A DNA stretch of 54,893 nucleotides from contig NZ_MUNX01000057.1 in assembly GCF_002001005.1 (NCBI RefSeq), positions 1 through 54,893 on the forward strand, in the 5' to 3' direction. Position 1 is the first letter of the stretch. Each line of letters begins with the position of its first letter. This document shows positions 43,413 to 50,884 of the stretch, piece after piece. The position numbers and the translations under genes were made by a program. Origin of the DNA: Flavobacterium sp. A45. GTDB taxonomy: Bacteria > Bacteroidota > Bacteroidia > Flavobacteriales > Flavobacteriaceae. The notes under the pieces are model-generated. The model saw only the letters and a list, made by a program, of their open reading frames with translations, did not search any database and was not told the DNA's origin.

Positions 43413-43743
43413 AACACATTTCATTTTCATAAAATATCTTCCCAAAAAACCTTTCCAATCCTAAACATAATCAATCTCTTAACCTTAAAAATTTTTATTT
43501 AAAATCAAATGACATTTATCCTTTTAAAACAAAGAATTAATTTTTTAACAAAAAACACTGGCTTTGTTATTTATAGTGATTCCAAGAATAAAATGCATCA
43601 TTTAATAATTTTCAATAAAATATATTCAATAATTTTGCCATATATTTAATATTCCGTAATTATATGCATGCATAGTAAATAATTTACCCTTTGTACATTT
43701 ATTATAATTAATTTAGCCGAAATTTATTCTGGAAAATATCAAA

Positions 43744-44802
43744 ATGAAAATAAAAATAACTGGTATAGGAAGCTATATTCCTGAGAAAAAGATTAGCAAC
43801 ACCGATTTTAGCGAACATGTTTTTTTAAATGAAGATGGTTCTCCTTTTGCTTATCCAAACGAAGTCGTAATTAATAAATTTAAAGGAATCACGGGTATCG
43901 AAAAAAGACGTTATGCTGAGGATAGCTATACTGCTTCAGACCTAGCTTTTTTTGCTTCCCAAAAAGCAATAGAGAATGCAGGAATAGATCCTGAAACACT
44001 TGATTATATCATTTTTGCACACAACTTTGGTGATGTAAAATTTGGCACAACCCAATCGGATATTATCCCAAGTTTGGCAACTAGAGTTAAACATCAATTA
44101 CAAATAAAAAACCCAAAATGCGTTGCTTACGATATTCTTTTTGGATGCCCAGGTTGGATTGAAGGCGTATTGCAAGCCAATGCATTCATAAAATCGGGTA
44201 TGGCAAAAAAATGTCTTGTCATAGGTGGGGAAACATTGTCCCGTGTGGTAGATGCACACGATAGAGATTCCATGATTTACTCAGATGGAGCTGGTGCCTC
44301 AGTTATTGAAGCCTCAGATGACGAAACTGGAATGTTGTCTTATGAAAGCGCTACATATGCAGCAGAAGAAGCAAACTTTCTTTACTTTGGAAAATCATAC
44401 AACCCAGATTTGGATCCCGATACCAAATACATCAAAATGTACGGTCGAAAAATTTATGAATTTGCCTTAAGCCAAGTTCCTGCAGCTATGAAAAGCTGTT
44501 TGGACCAAAGTGGATTAGAAATCGATGATGTTAAAAAGATCCTGATTCACCAAGCCAACGAGAAAATGGATGAAGCAATCATTCAGCGTTTTTACAAATT
44601 ATACGGACAAACACCTCCAAAAGATGTTATGCCTATGAGCATACACGAACTGGGAAACAGTAGCGTTGCCACCGTTCCCACATTATTTGACTTATTAATT
44701 CAAGGAAAAATAGAAAATCAAGAAATTAAAAAAGGTGACGTATTGCTTTTTGCTTCTGTTGGAGCAGGAATGAACATCAATGCCTTTGTTTATCGATATT
44801 AA
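43744..44802 (+). CDS. 3-oxoacyl-ACP synthase III (KASIII, FabH-like)
   Basis: A 352-residue condensing enzyme of the thiolase fold, with the catalytic triad Cys135 (LFGCPGW), His269 (LIHQANEK) and Asn305 (ELGNSSVA). KASIII enzymes join an acyl-CoA with malonyl-ACP to start fatty-acid or related chains. It is longer than the roughly 317 aa of housekeeping FabH and has an insert before the GITGIEKRRY segment, so it may be a paralog for branched, aryl-polyene or dialkylresorcinol-type lipids, though none of those partner genes is present. It is transcribed alone. Confidence 0.88.
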   Translation: MKIKITGIGSYIPEKKISNTDFSEHVFLNEDGSPFAYPNEVVINKFKGITGIEKRRYAEDSYTASDLAFFASQKAIENAGIDPETLDYIIFAHNFGDVKFGTTQSDIIPSLATRVKHQLQIKNPKCVAYDILFGCPGWIEGVLQANAFIKSGMAKKCLVIGGETLSRVVDAHDRDSMIYSDGAGASVIEASDDETGMLSYESATYAAEEANFLYFGKSYNPDLDPDTKYIKMYGRKIYEFALSQVPAAMKSCLDQSGLEIDDVKKILIHQANEKMDEAIIQRFYKLYGQTPPKDVMPMSIHELGNSSVATVPTLFDLLIQGKIENQEIKKGDVLLFASVGAGMNINAFVYRY

Positions 44803-44827
44803 ACTAACCTGTACGCTTATTTATTTT

Positions 44828-44866
44828 AAGCCCACTCACTTTTTTTAGTGCAGCGGGCTTTCTTTT
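44828..44866 (+). terminator. terminator after the KASIII gene
   Basis: AAGCCC (44828-44833) and GGGCTT (44855-44860) enclose a second paired block (CACT and AGTG) around a T-rich loop, followed by TCTTTTT. The stem has an internal bulge. Confidence 0.75.
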
Positions 44867-44961
44867 TGAAAACAAGATTAAAAACACAGAATACATCTCA
44901 AAAATCAACCGATATTCTTGGACAAATTTGAAATTACAAACCGTATAAGAAACAGAATCTT

Positions 44962-44969
44962 TATATTTG
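44962..44969 (+). promoter_or_regulatory. -7 element upstream of the methyltransferase
   Basis: TATATTTG matches TAnnTTTG and lies 39 bases before the ATG at 45009. A TTG is present upstream but too far for a good promoter. Confidence 0.5.
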
Positions 44970-45008
44970 CAAACTCTAAAGCAAAAGCGATAGTCAAATA
45001 GTAAAAAC

Positions 45009-45533
45009 ATGTACGAAAAAACGTTTCCCAATAAAAGATTCAAATATACTTTAGAATTTTTACAAAAACACATTTCTACTTCAGAAACCATTTTTGATTT
45101 AGGCGTGCCAAATCCTTTTTCCAAAATTATGGAAGAAAATGGATATACTGTAAAAAACACTACAGGCGAAGACATAGACAACAATCAAACAGCATTACAA
45201 AAAGAAAATTATACCGTTTTTACAGCTTTTGAAATCTTTGAACATCTGTTGAATCCTTACACCGTATTAGAAAACGTAAAATGCGACAAACTACTAATTT
45301 CAATTCCTTTGCGTCTTTGGTTTTCATCGGCCTATCGTAGTAAAACAGATATGTGGGACAGACATTACCACGAATTTGAAGACTGGCAATTAGATTGGCT
45401 ACTAGAAAAAACAGGCTGGAAAATCATCGACAGAGAAAAATTTACACATCCTGTTAAGAAAATTGGATTTCGCCCATTATTGCGATTTTTCACTCCTAGA
45501 TATTATATTGTTTACGCGGAAAAAGCAAAATAA
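45009..45533 (+). CDS. class I SAM-dependent methyltransferase
   Basis: A 174-residue methyltransferase-like protein. Motif I is ETIFDLGVPNPFSKIM (about 27-42), unusual in having Val-Pro-Asn in place of the usual Gly-x-Gly; FTAFEIFEHLLNPYTVLENV (about 70-89) holds the acidic residues after strand 4; KLLISIPLRLW follows. It resembles the small Methyltransf_23 or SAM-binding proteins in polysaccharide loci. It lies 48 bases upstream of a GT2 gene on the same strand. The weak motif I lowers certainty that it binds SAM. Confidence 0.7.
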   Translation: MYEKTFPNKRFKYTLEFLQKHISTSETIFDLGVPNPFSKIMEENGYTVKNTTGEDIDNNQTALQKENYTVFTAFEIFEHLLNPYTVLENVKCDKLLISIPLRLWFSSAYRSKTDMWDRHYHEFEDWQLDWLLEKTGWKIIDREKFTHPVKKIGFRPLLRFFTPRYYIVYAEKAK

Positions 45534-45535
45534 AC

Positions 45536-45568
45536 AGCTTTGTCAAAGTTTTAAACTTTGACAAAGCT
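45536..45568. terminator. long palindrome between methyltransferase and GT2
   Basis: AGCTTTGTCAAAGTTT and AAACTTTGACAAAGCT form a perfect 16-bp inverted repeat around a single base, directly after the methyltransferase stop. It is followed by only a short T-run, so it is either a weak terminator, an mRNA-stability element or a cruciform site rather than a strong terminator. Confidence 0.6.
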
Positions 45569-45581
45569 TTGAACAAAACAA

Positions 45582-46430
45582 ATGAAATATTACATCGTAA
45601 TTCCGACCTACAACGAAGAAGCCTTTATCGCTTTGACCTTGCAATCCTTGATTTCGCAAACTGTTTTGCCAAAAAAAGTAGTGGTTGTCAATGATAATTC
45701 GACCGATAAAACTGCCGAAATTGTTTTGGCTTTCGCCAAAGACAATCCGTTTATTACTTTGGTAAACAAAACTTCAAGTGCGGTTCATTTACCTGGAAGC
45801 AAGGTAATTCAAGCTTTTCAGAAAGGATTTGAGACATTGGACAAAGATTACGATTTAATCGTAAAAATTGATGCCGATTTAATTTTCCCTTCCAATTATT
45901 TCGAAACCGTAATTAAACATTTTCAATCCGACTCAACAATCGGAATGGCAGGCGGATTTTGTTACATAGAAAAAAATGGCGATTGGATTTTAGAAAACCT
46001 AACCGATAAAGATCATATTCGAGGCGCATTAAAAGCCTATCGAAAAGAAACCTTTCAACAAATTGGCGGCTTAAAACCTGCAATGGGATGGGACACAGTT
46101 GACGAATTGCTTTGCAAATACTACAATTGGAAAGTAGTCACCGATTCCACTTTACACGTAAAACACCTCAAACCAACGGGTGCTAATTATAACAAAACAG
46201 CGCGTTACAAGCAAGGCGAAGCTTTTTACACTCTTGGATACGGTTTCTGGATTACCGCAATTGCATCGGCAAAATTGGCAATGATGAAGAAAAAACCACT
46301 ACTTTTTTTCGATTACATCAAAGGTTTTTGGAAAGCAAAAAAAGCAAAAACTCCTTTATTGGTTTCCAATGAACAAGCCAAATTCATTCAAAAGTATCGT
46401 TTACAAAAAATGAAGGAGAAATTGTTTTAA
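45582..46430 (+). CDS. family 2 glycosyltransferase
   Basis: A 282-residue GT-A fold enzyme that transfers a sugar from a nucleotide donor. The start YYIVIPTYNEEAFIALTLQS, then VVVVNDNSTDKTAEIV and the DxD-type VKIDADLIF (about 95-103) are GT2 hallmarks; GGLKPAMGWDTVDELLCKY is the acceptor-side ED-type motif. There are no clear membrane segments, so it acts in the cytoplasm. It is separated from the methyltransferase by a perfect palindrome and 48 bases. Confidence 0.9.
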   Translation: MKYYIVIPTYNEEAFIALTLQSLISQTVLPKKVVVVNDNSTDKTAEIVLAFAKDNPFITLVNKTSSAVHLPGSKVIQAFQKGFETLDKDYDLIVKIDADLIFPSNYFETVIKHFQSDSTIGMAGGFCYIEKNGDWILENLTDKDHIRGALKAYRKETFQQIGGLKPAMGWDTVDELLCKYYNWKVVTDSTLHVKHLKPTGANYNKTARYKQGEAFYTLGYGFWITAIASAKLAMMKKKPLLFFDYIKGFWKAKKAKTPLLVSNEQAKFIQKYRLQKMKEKLF

Positions 46431-46483
46431 TATTTTACGCTGCTGTAATTAAAAACAAAATCTAAAATTCCAACAAAATACAG

Positions 46484-46491
46484 TATTTTTG
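46484..46491 (+). promoter_or_regulatory. -7 element of the mlaE-mlaF operon
   Basis: TATTTTTG is an exact TAnnTTTG box, 54 bases before the MlaE-like start at 46546. The longest reading frame starts at a TTG inside this box, so the upstream extension is not coding. Confidence 0.6.
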
Positions 46492-46545
46492 CGTACCCGT
46501 ATTCTTTTTCTGAATACTGCAACCTGTAAACTGAATTCTAAAAAA

Positions 46546-47295
46546 ATGATGCTCATTCGCTATACCTCTCAAATCGGGAAATATTTTTTAATGTGGAAAG
46601 AAATCTTCAAAAAACCAACAAAATGGTCTGTTATGAAAGGTTTAATTTTCAAAGAAGTCGATGATTTAATTATTGATTCATTGGGAATTGTTGCTTTCAT
46701 TTCTTTCTTCGTTGGTGGAGTTGTTTCGATGCAAACGGCTTTGAATCTAACTAATTCTTTTATCCCAAAATACCTAATCGGATATGCCACGCGCCAATCG
46801 GTTATTTTAGAATTTGCACCAACTTTCATGTCTATCATTATGGCAGGAAAAATGGGATCTTTTATCACATCCAGTATAGGATCTATGCGCGTTACCGAAC
46901 AAATCGATGCACTGGAAGTAATGGGAGTAAATTCTCTTAATTATTTGGTTTTCCCAAAAATTATAGCTTTGCTTTTATATCCTTTCCTAATTGGTATCGG
47001 AATGTTTTTAGGCATAGCCGGAGGTTATATCGCAACTGTTTACGGTGGTTTTGGTGCCAGTATTGATTTTATTGAAGGAATTCAGAGAGATTTTATCTCT
47101 TTCCATATTGTTTATGCTTTTACCAAAACTTTTATTTTTGGTATGCTTTTAGCTACTATTCCTTCTTTTCATGGTTTTTACATGAAAGGTGGAGCGCTTG
47201 AGGTTGGTAAAGCCAGTACAGTATCTTTTGTATGGACATCGGTTACCATCATCTTGCTAAATTATATTATTACCCAATTACTGTTAACAAAATGA
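46546..47295 (+). CDS. MlaE-family ABC transporter permease
   Basis: A 249-residue inner-membrane permease of the MlaE/TrgD/YrbE family, which moves phospholipids or other hydrophobic molecules between membranes. The segments SLGIVAFISFFVGGVVSMQT, EFAPTFMSIIMAGKMGSFI and AEQ-like VTEQIDALEVMGVNSLNYLV are characteristic; five or six hydrophobic helices follow. Start at the ATG at 46546 is chosen over the TTG frame start. Its stop overlaps the ATP-binding protein start by 4 bases (ATGA), so the two are co-translated. The MlaD (MCE) partner is not beside them. Confidence 0.9.
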   Translation: MMLIRYTSQIGKYFLMWKEIFKKPTKWSVMKGLIFKEVDDLIIDSLGIVAFISFFVGGVVSMQTALNLTNSFIPKYLIGYATRQSVILEFAPTFMSIIMAGKMGSFITSSIGSMRVTEQIDALEVMGVNSLNYLVFPKIIALLLYPFLIGIGMFLGIAGGYIATVYGGFGASIDFIEGIQRDFISFHIVYAFTKTFIFGMLLATIPSFHGFYMKGGALEVGKASTVSFVWTSVTIILLNYIITQLLLTK

Positions 47296-48053
47296 TAGAA
47301 ATAAAAAACATAGAAAAATCATTTGGCGGTGTCAAAATTCTTAAAGGAGTTTCTTGTGTTTTTGAAGCAGGAAAAACCAATTTGATTATTGGTCAAAGTG
47401 GATCTGGGAAAACAGTTTTATTAAAATCATTATTGGGAATTCATACTCCAGAAGTAGGAACCATTTCTTTTGATGGACGTATTTACTCTGATTTAAGTGC
47501 GGATGAAAAAAGAGAAATCAGGACTGAGATAGGTATGCTTTTTCAAGGAAGTGCTTTGTTTGACAGCATGACTGTTGCCGAAAACGTGGGTTTTCCTTTA
47601 AAAATGTTCACCAATGACAGTAATTCTAAAATTCAAGATCGTGTAGATTTCGTTTTAAAAAGAGTAAACCTAATTGGTGCCCACAAAAAATTACCTTCTG
47701 AAATTTCTGGAGGAATGCAAAAAAGGGTTGCTATTGCTCGTGCTATAGTGAATAATCCGAAGTATTTATTTTGTGACGAACCCAATTCAGGATTAGACCC
47801 AAATACCGCTATTCTGATTGATAACCTTATCCGAGAAATTACTGAAGAATACAATATTACAACTGTCGTAAATACCCATGACATGAATTCCGTGATGGAA
47901 ATAGGAGATCATATTTTATTTCTAAAAAATGGTGTAAAAGCTTGGGAAGGAAACAAAGAAGAAATTTTCCTTACCGAGAATGAAGCTATAGTAGAATTTG
48001 TTTATTCTTCTGAATTGTTTAAGAAAGTTAGAGAAGCATATTTAAAAGGATAA
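47292..48053 (+). CDS. MlaF-family ABC transporter ATP-binding protein
   Basis: A 253-residue ABC ATPase that powers the permease before it. Walker A is GQSGSGKT (about 37-44), signature motif SGGMQKR, Walker B YLFCDEPNSGLDP, and the H-loop VNTHDMNS. The start MIEIKNIEKSFGGVKILKGV is normal for the family; the frame extends upstream over the permease gene, but the ATGA overlap at 47292 gives the real start. It ends one base before the convergent DMT transporter's stop. Confidence 0.93.
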   Translation: MIEIKNIEKSFGGVKILKGVSCVFEAGKTNLIIGQSGSGKTVLLKSLLGIHTPEVGTISFDGRIYSDLSADEKREIRTEIGMLFQGSALFDSMTVAENVGFPLKMFTNDSNSKIQDRVDFVLKRVNLIGAHKKLPSEISGGMQKRVAIARAIVNNPKYLFCDEPNSGLDPNTAILIDNLIREITEEYNITTVVNTHDMNSVMEIGDHILFLKNGVKAWEGNKEEIFLTENEAIVEFVYSSELFKKVREAYLKG

Positions 48054-48054
48054 A

Positions 48055-48978
48055 TTAGGCTTTGTTTTTTTCAAATAAAGTCTTTCGATATCCAACCCAG
48101 TTGATTAAAACAACTCCAATTAGAATCACAATTAAGGCGATTATTTGTTTTGAACTTATGGTTTCTTTTGCAAATAACCATCCTAAAAAAACGGCAATAA
48201 CTGGGTTTACATATACGTAGGTTCCAACTTGTATCAAGGAACGCTTGGTTATTAGCCATAAATAAGCGACAAAGGCAAGTATTCCAAAAACAATAAGATA
48301 CCCCAAACTCAACCAAGAAGTTAGAGATATATTGCTAAAAGCAAATCCTTCAGTCTCTTTCGTAAAATAAGACACGATCAAACAAAACAACCCTGCACTT
48401 ATCATTTGCAAAGCGACATTCATTAAGGTAGGCAAATCAGTAGGATAGTATCTGGAAAATAACGAACCCAATGCCCAAGATATTCCTCCAGCAATAATTA
48501 CTATTACCCCTAAAACAAAATGCTCTGAAAAAACAGATTCATTGACATCAAAAAGGATTATAACCCCTGCGAAGCCAATAACCAACCCCAAGAGCGAACT
48601 AATATTTGAAAAGTTTTCTTTCCACTTTGGATAATCCAAGATTAAGAAACAAAAAGGCAAACTACAAACTACTATCGAGGCTATCCCAGAAGGAACATAT
48701 TGCTCTGCCCACATCACAGATCCTGTCCCTCCAACAAGCAAGAGAGTTCCGTAAATTGAATTTTTGATTATGGCTTCCTTACTTGGCTTTTTTAAATTCC
48801 CTTGTGCTTTTATCAAAATCAATAAAAGCAAACCCGCAATTACAAATCGCATTCCCATCAACATAAATGGTGGAATCGTTTCCAATCCCAAAAAAATAAA
48901 GAAATAAGTACTACCCCAAATAATAAAAATAGCAGCGAAAGCAAGATAAATTAGAAATTGATTTTCATTTTTAGACAT
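48055..48978 (-). CDS. DMT-superfamily (EamA) transporter
   Basis: A 307-residue membrane protein with ten predicted helices in two EamA repeats (about 15-145 and 155-295). The start FAAIFIIWGSTYFFIFLGLE and the second-repeat segment VGTYVYVNPVIAVFLGWLFA are the typical signatures of drug/metabolite exporters such as RhtA or YdcZ-type efflux. The substrate cannot be told. Its stop is a single base away from the mlaF stop, so no shared terminator fits between the two genes. Confidence 0.9.
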   Translation of the reverse strand: MSKNENQFLIYLAFAAIFIIWGSTYFFIFLGLETIPPFMLMGMRFVIAGLLLLILIKAQGNLKKPSKEAIIKNSIYGTLLLVGGTGSVMWAEQYVPSGIASIVVCSLPFCFLILDYPKWKENFSNISSLLGLVIGFAGVIILFDVNESVFSEHFVLGVIVIIAGGISWALGSLFSRYYPTDLPTLMNVALQMISAGLFCLIVSYFTKETEGFAFSNISLTSWLSLGYLIVFGILAFVAYLWLITKRSLIQVGTYVYVNPVIAVFLGWLFAKETISSKQIIALIVILIGVVLINWVGYRKTLFEKNKA

Positions 48979-49097
48979 ATAATTTGGGGGAATTTTATAA
49001 AATAAAAAAATGATTTCTTTCTAAAAATTGAGTTTCCCCAAAATTCTTAAGAATTCACTTTTTAAATATAATAGTAATAAAAATATTAACTAAGATT

Positions 49098-50153
49098 TCA
49101 TTTCAACTGAGAAACAATACCTTTTATTTCTTGTTCTTTACTTTTTGGATAAATCAACAAGACAGAATCCTTATCTACTATAATGTAATCATCTAGCCCG
49201 TCAACAATCACTTGTTTTCCTATAGCGGTTCTAATGATGTTATTGGATGCGTTTTGCAATAATACGATTGCATTTACAACTGCATTATTATTATCATCTT
49301 TTGGTAGTTTTTCATGTAGTGAACCCCAAGTTCCGAGATCGTTCCAATCAAAAGTGGCTGGAAGAACATAGACATTTTTGGCATTTTCCATGATGGCATA
49401 ATCTATGGAAATATTATCCGATTTTGGATAATTTTCCTGAATAAAAGCACTTTCCTTTTCCGAATTATATACTTCATAACCCTCCATAAAAAGTGCAAAC
49501 ATCTCTGGTTGAAATTCTTCAAAAGCTTTCAAAATAGATCGCACGCTCCAAATAAAAATACCGGCATTCCATAAATAATTTCTGCTTTGTATAAATCGTC
49601 TAGCTGTTTTTGAATCTGGTTTTTCTCGAAACTGAATTACTTTTTTTATGGAACGACTATCTAACTTGTCAAATTCAATATAACCGTAACCTGTGTTGGG
49701 AGCCGTAGGTAAAATCCCTAAAGTCATTAAAGACTCTTCTCTTTCGCATAAATCAAAAGAGCGTTGCAAATTGGCCACAAACTGCATTTCGTCTTCGATC
49801 CAGTGATCGCTTGGAGCGACAACCATCACTGCATTTGGATTCAACTTTTTAATTTTCAATGAGGCATACAAAATACAAGGAGCTGTATTTCTCATGGCAG
49901 GTTCCAAAACAATTTGCTCTTGTTTAACCATTGGCAATTGCTCTAAAATCAAATCGTTGTAACTTTCGTGTGTCAGAATCAAAATATTCTCTTTCGGAAT
50001 AATTTGAGATAATCGACTAAATGTTTTCTGAATTAAAGTCTCTCCTGAACCCAACATATCATGAAATTGCTTCGGGAATTCTCTCGTACTCACTGGCCAA
50101 AATCGCGAACCGATTCCGCCTGCCATTAATATTGCGTAATAATTTTTGTTCAT
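49098..50153 (-). CDS. manC: mannose-1-phosphate guanylyltransferase
   Basis: A 351-residue nucleotidyltransferase that makes GDP-mannose from mannose-1-phosphate and GTP. The signature YAILMAGGIGSRFWPVSTRE with FPKQF at the N-terminus, the VAPSDHWI block and the sugar-binding REKPD segment (QFREKPDSKTARRF) are all present, with SIDYAIME and DWNDLGTWGS near the C-terminus. Length equals the single-domain form without the PMI cupin domain. GDP-mannose feeds glycan and lipid glycosylation. Encoded with an SprT-like gene 38 bases upstream on the same strand. Confidence 0.95.
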   Translation of the reverse strand: MNKNYYAILMAGGIGSRFWPVSTREFPKQFHDMLGSGETLIQKTFSRLSQIIPKENILILTHESYNDLILEQLPMVKQEQIVLEPAMRNTAPCILYASLKIKKLNPNAVMVVAPSDHWIEDEMQFVANLQRSFDLCEREESLMTLGILPTAPNTGYGYIEFDKLDSRSIKKVIQFREKPDSKTARRFIQSRNYLWNAGIFIWSVRSILKAFEEFQPEMFALFMEGYEVYNSEKESAFIQENYPKSDNISIDYAIMENAKNVYVLPATFDWNDLGTWGSLHEKLPKDDNNNAVVNAIVLLQNASNNIIRTAIGKQVIVDGLDDYIIVDKDSVLLIYPKSKEQEIKGIVSQLK

Positions 50154-50191
50154 TTTATTTTTTTACGTTCGCTACTTTATAGCTAATCATT

Positions 50192-50791
50192 TTAACCAGG
50201 CAATAACTCTACCTCGGCATTTGGGTTAAATAAATACAACCGTCCAGAACTTATTTCCAAACATTCGTATCGCTTGGTTCGTATTGCTATTTTCTTGAAA
50301 ATCTTTCCATTTGAAATTCTAAAAACGCTACCGTAAGGAATATCAAAGATATAGTTTTTATCATTTGGTTTATCATACTGCTTTAGAGCCAATGCCAATG
50401 TGGTATCGGTATCGCTACTTGCTGTCGGATTTCTAAAATGTCTTGCCAACAATGGCAATAAATGATTCGGAAAAATCTCTGGACGGATAAATGGCACCAT
50501 CATCCTTTGAAAAGAATGCTTCCATTCTCCTCCATGGGGTTTAATATGTCGTCCAAATTTTTCAAAAGCTACCAAATGCGAAATTTCATGAATCAGAGTA
50601 ATCAAAAACCTGTATTTATTAAGACTCGCATTCACCGTAATTTCATGTTTCCCATTCATTCCTTTTCGGTAATCTCCATGACGCGTTTGTCTCTCATTTA
50701 CAATTTTGAGATGCACCTGATGCGTAACAATCAGTTCAAAAACTGGCTTTACGGCATGTTCCGGCAAATATTTTAAAAGTGTTTCGGGCAA
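50192..50791 (-). CDS. SprT-like zinc metallopeptidase
   Basis: A 199-residue protein with the SprT motif HEISH (68-72) in ITLIHEISHLVAFEKFG, followed by GGEWKHSFQRMM, as in SprT/Spartan-like zinc domains. Bacterial SprT proteins are usually cytosolic, and their role is poorly known; the eukaryotic relative clears DNA-protein crosslinks. There is no signal peptide. The C-terminal part (FDIPYGSVFRISNGKIFKKI) could form the zinc-ribbon-like part, but no Cys pair is visible. It lies before manC in the same direction. Confidence 0.85.
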   Translation of the reverse strand: MPETLLKYLPEHAVKPVFELIVTHQVHLKIVNERQTRHGDYRKGMNGKHEITVNASLNKYRFLITLIHEISHLVAFEKFGRHIKPHGGEWKHSFQRMMVPFIRPEIFPNHLLPLLARHFRNPTASSDTDTTLALALKQYDKPNDKNYIFDIPYGSVFRISNGKIFKKIAIRTKRYECLEISSGRLYLFNPNAEVELLPG

Positions 50792-50846
50792 TTATATGAG
50801 ATTTTGACAAGTGATTATTTCTAAACTGAATACAGATCAATAATTG

Positions 50847-50882
50847 TTAGAGCAGGTTTAAAATAATTTAAACCTGCTCTAA
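50847..50882 (-). terminator. hairpin after the unknown secreted protein gene
   Basis: TTAGAGCAGGTTTAAA (50847-50862) and TTTAAACCTGCTCTAA (50867-50882) are a perfect 16-bp inverted repeat with a 4-base loop, immediately after the stop at 50885 in the minus-strand sense. Few T residues follow, but the long stem should still stop or stabilise transcripts. Confidence 0.7.
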
Positions 50883-50884
50883 TG

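Larger units (their letters stand above)
43216..43743. other. gap between the plug gene and the KASIII gene
   Basis: This 528-base gap holds a terminator (43251-43281), structured repeat copy C (43311-43412), and about 330 very AT-rich bases leading to the KASIII start. A TTTTCATAAAA block at 43424-43434 matches one at 42384-42394 downstream of gcvP. I see no gene and no clear promoter box in the last part. Confidence 0.5.

Noticed and set aside
46489..46545. Longer N-terminus of the MlaE-like permease from a TTG at 46489
   Set aside because: The TTG is part of an exact -7 promoter box, and the extra residues are unlike family N-termini.
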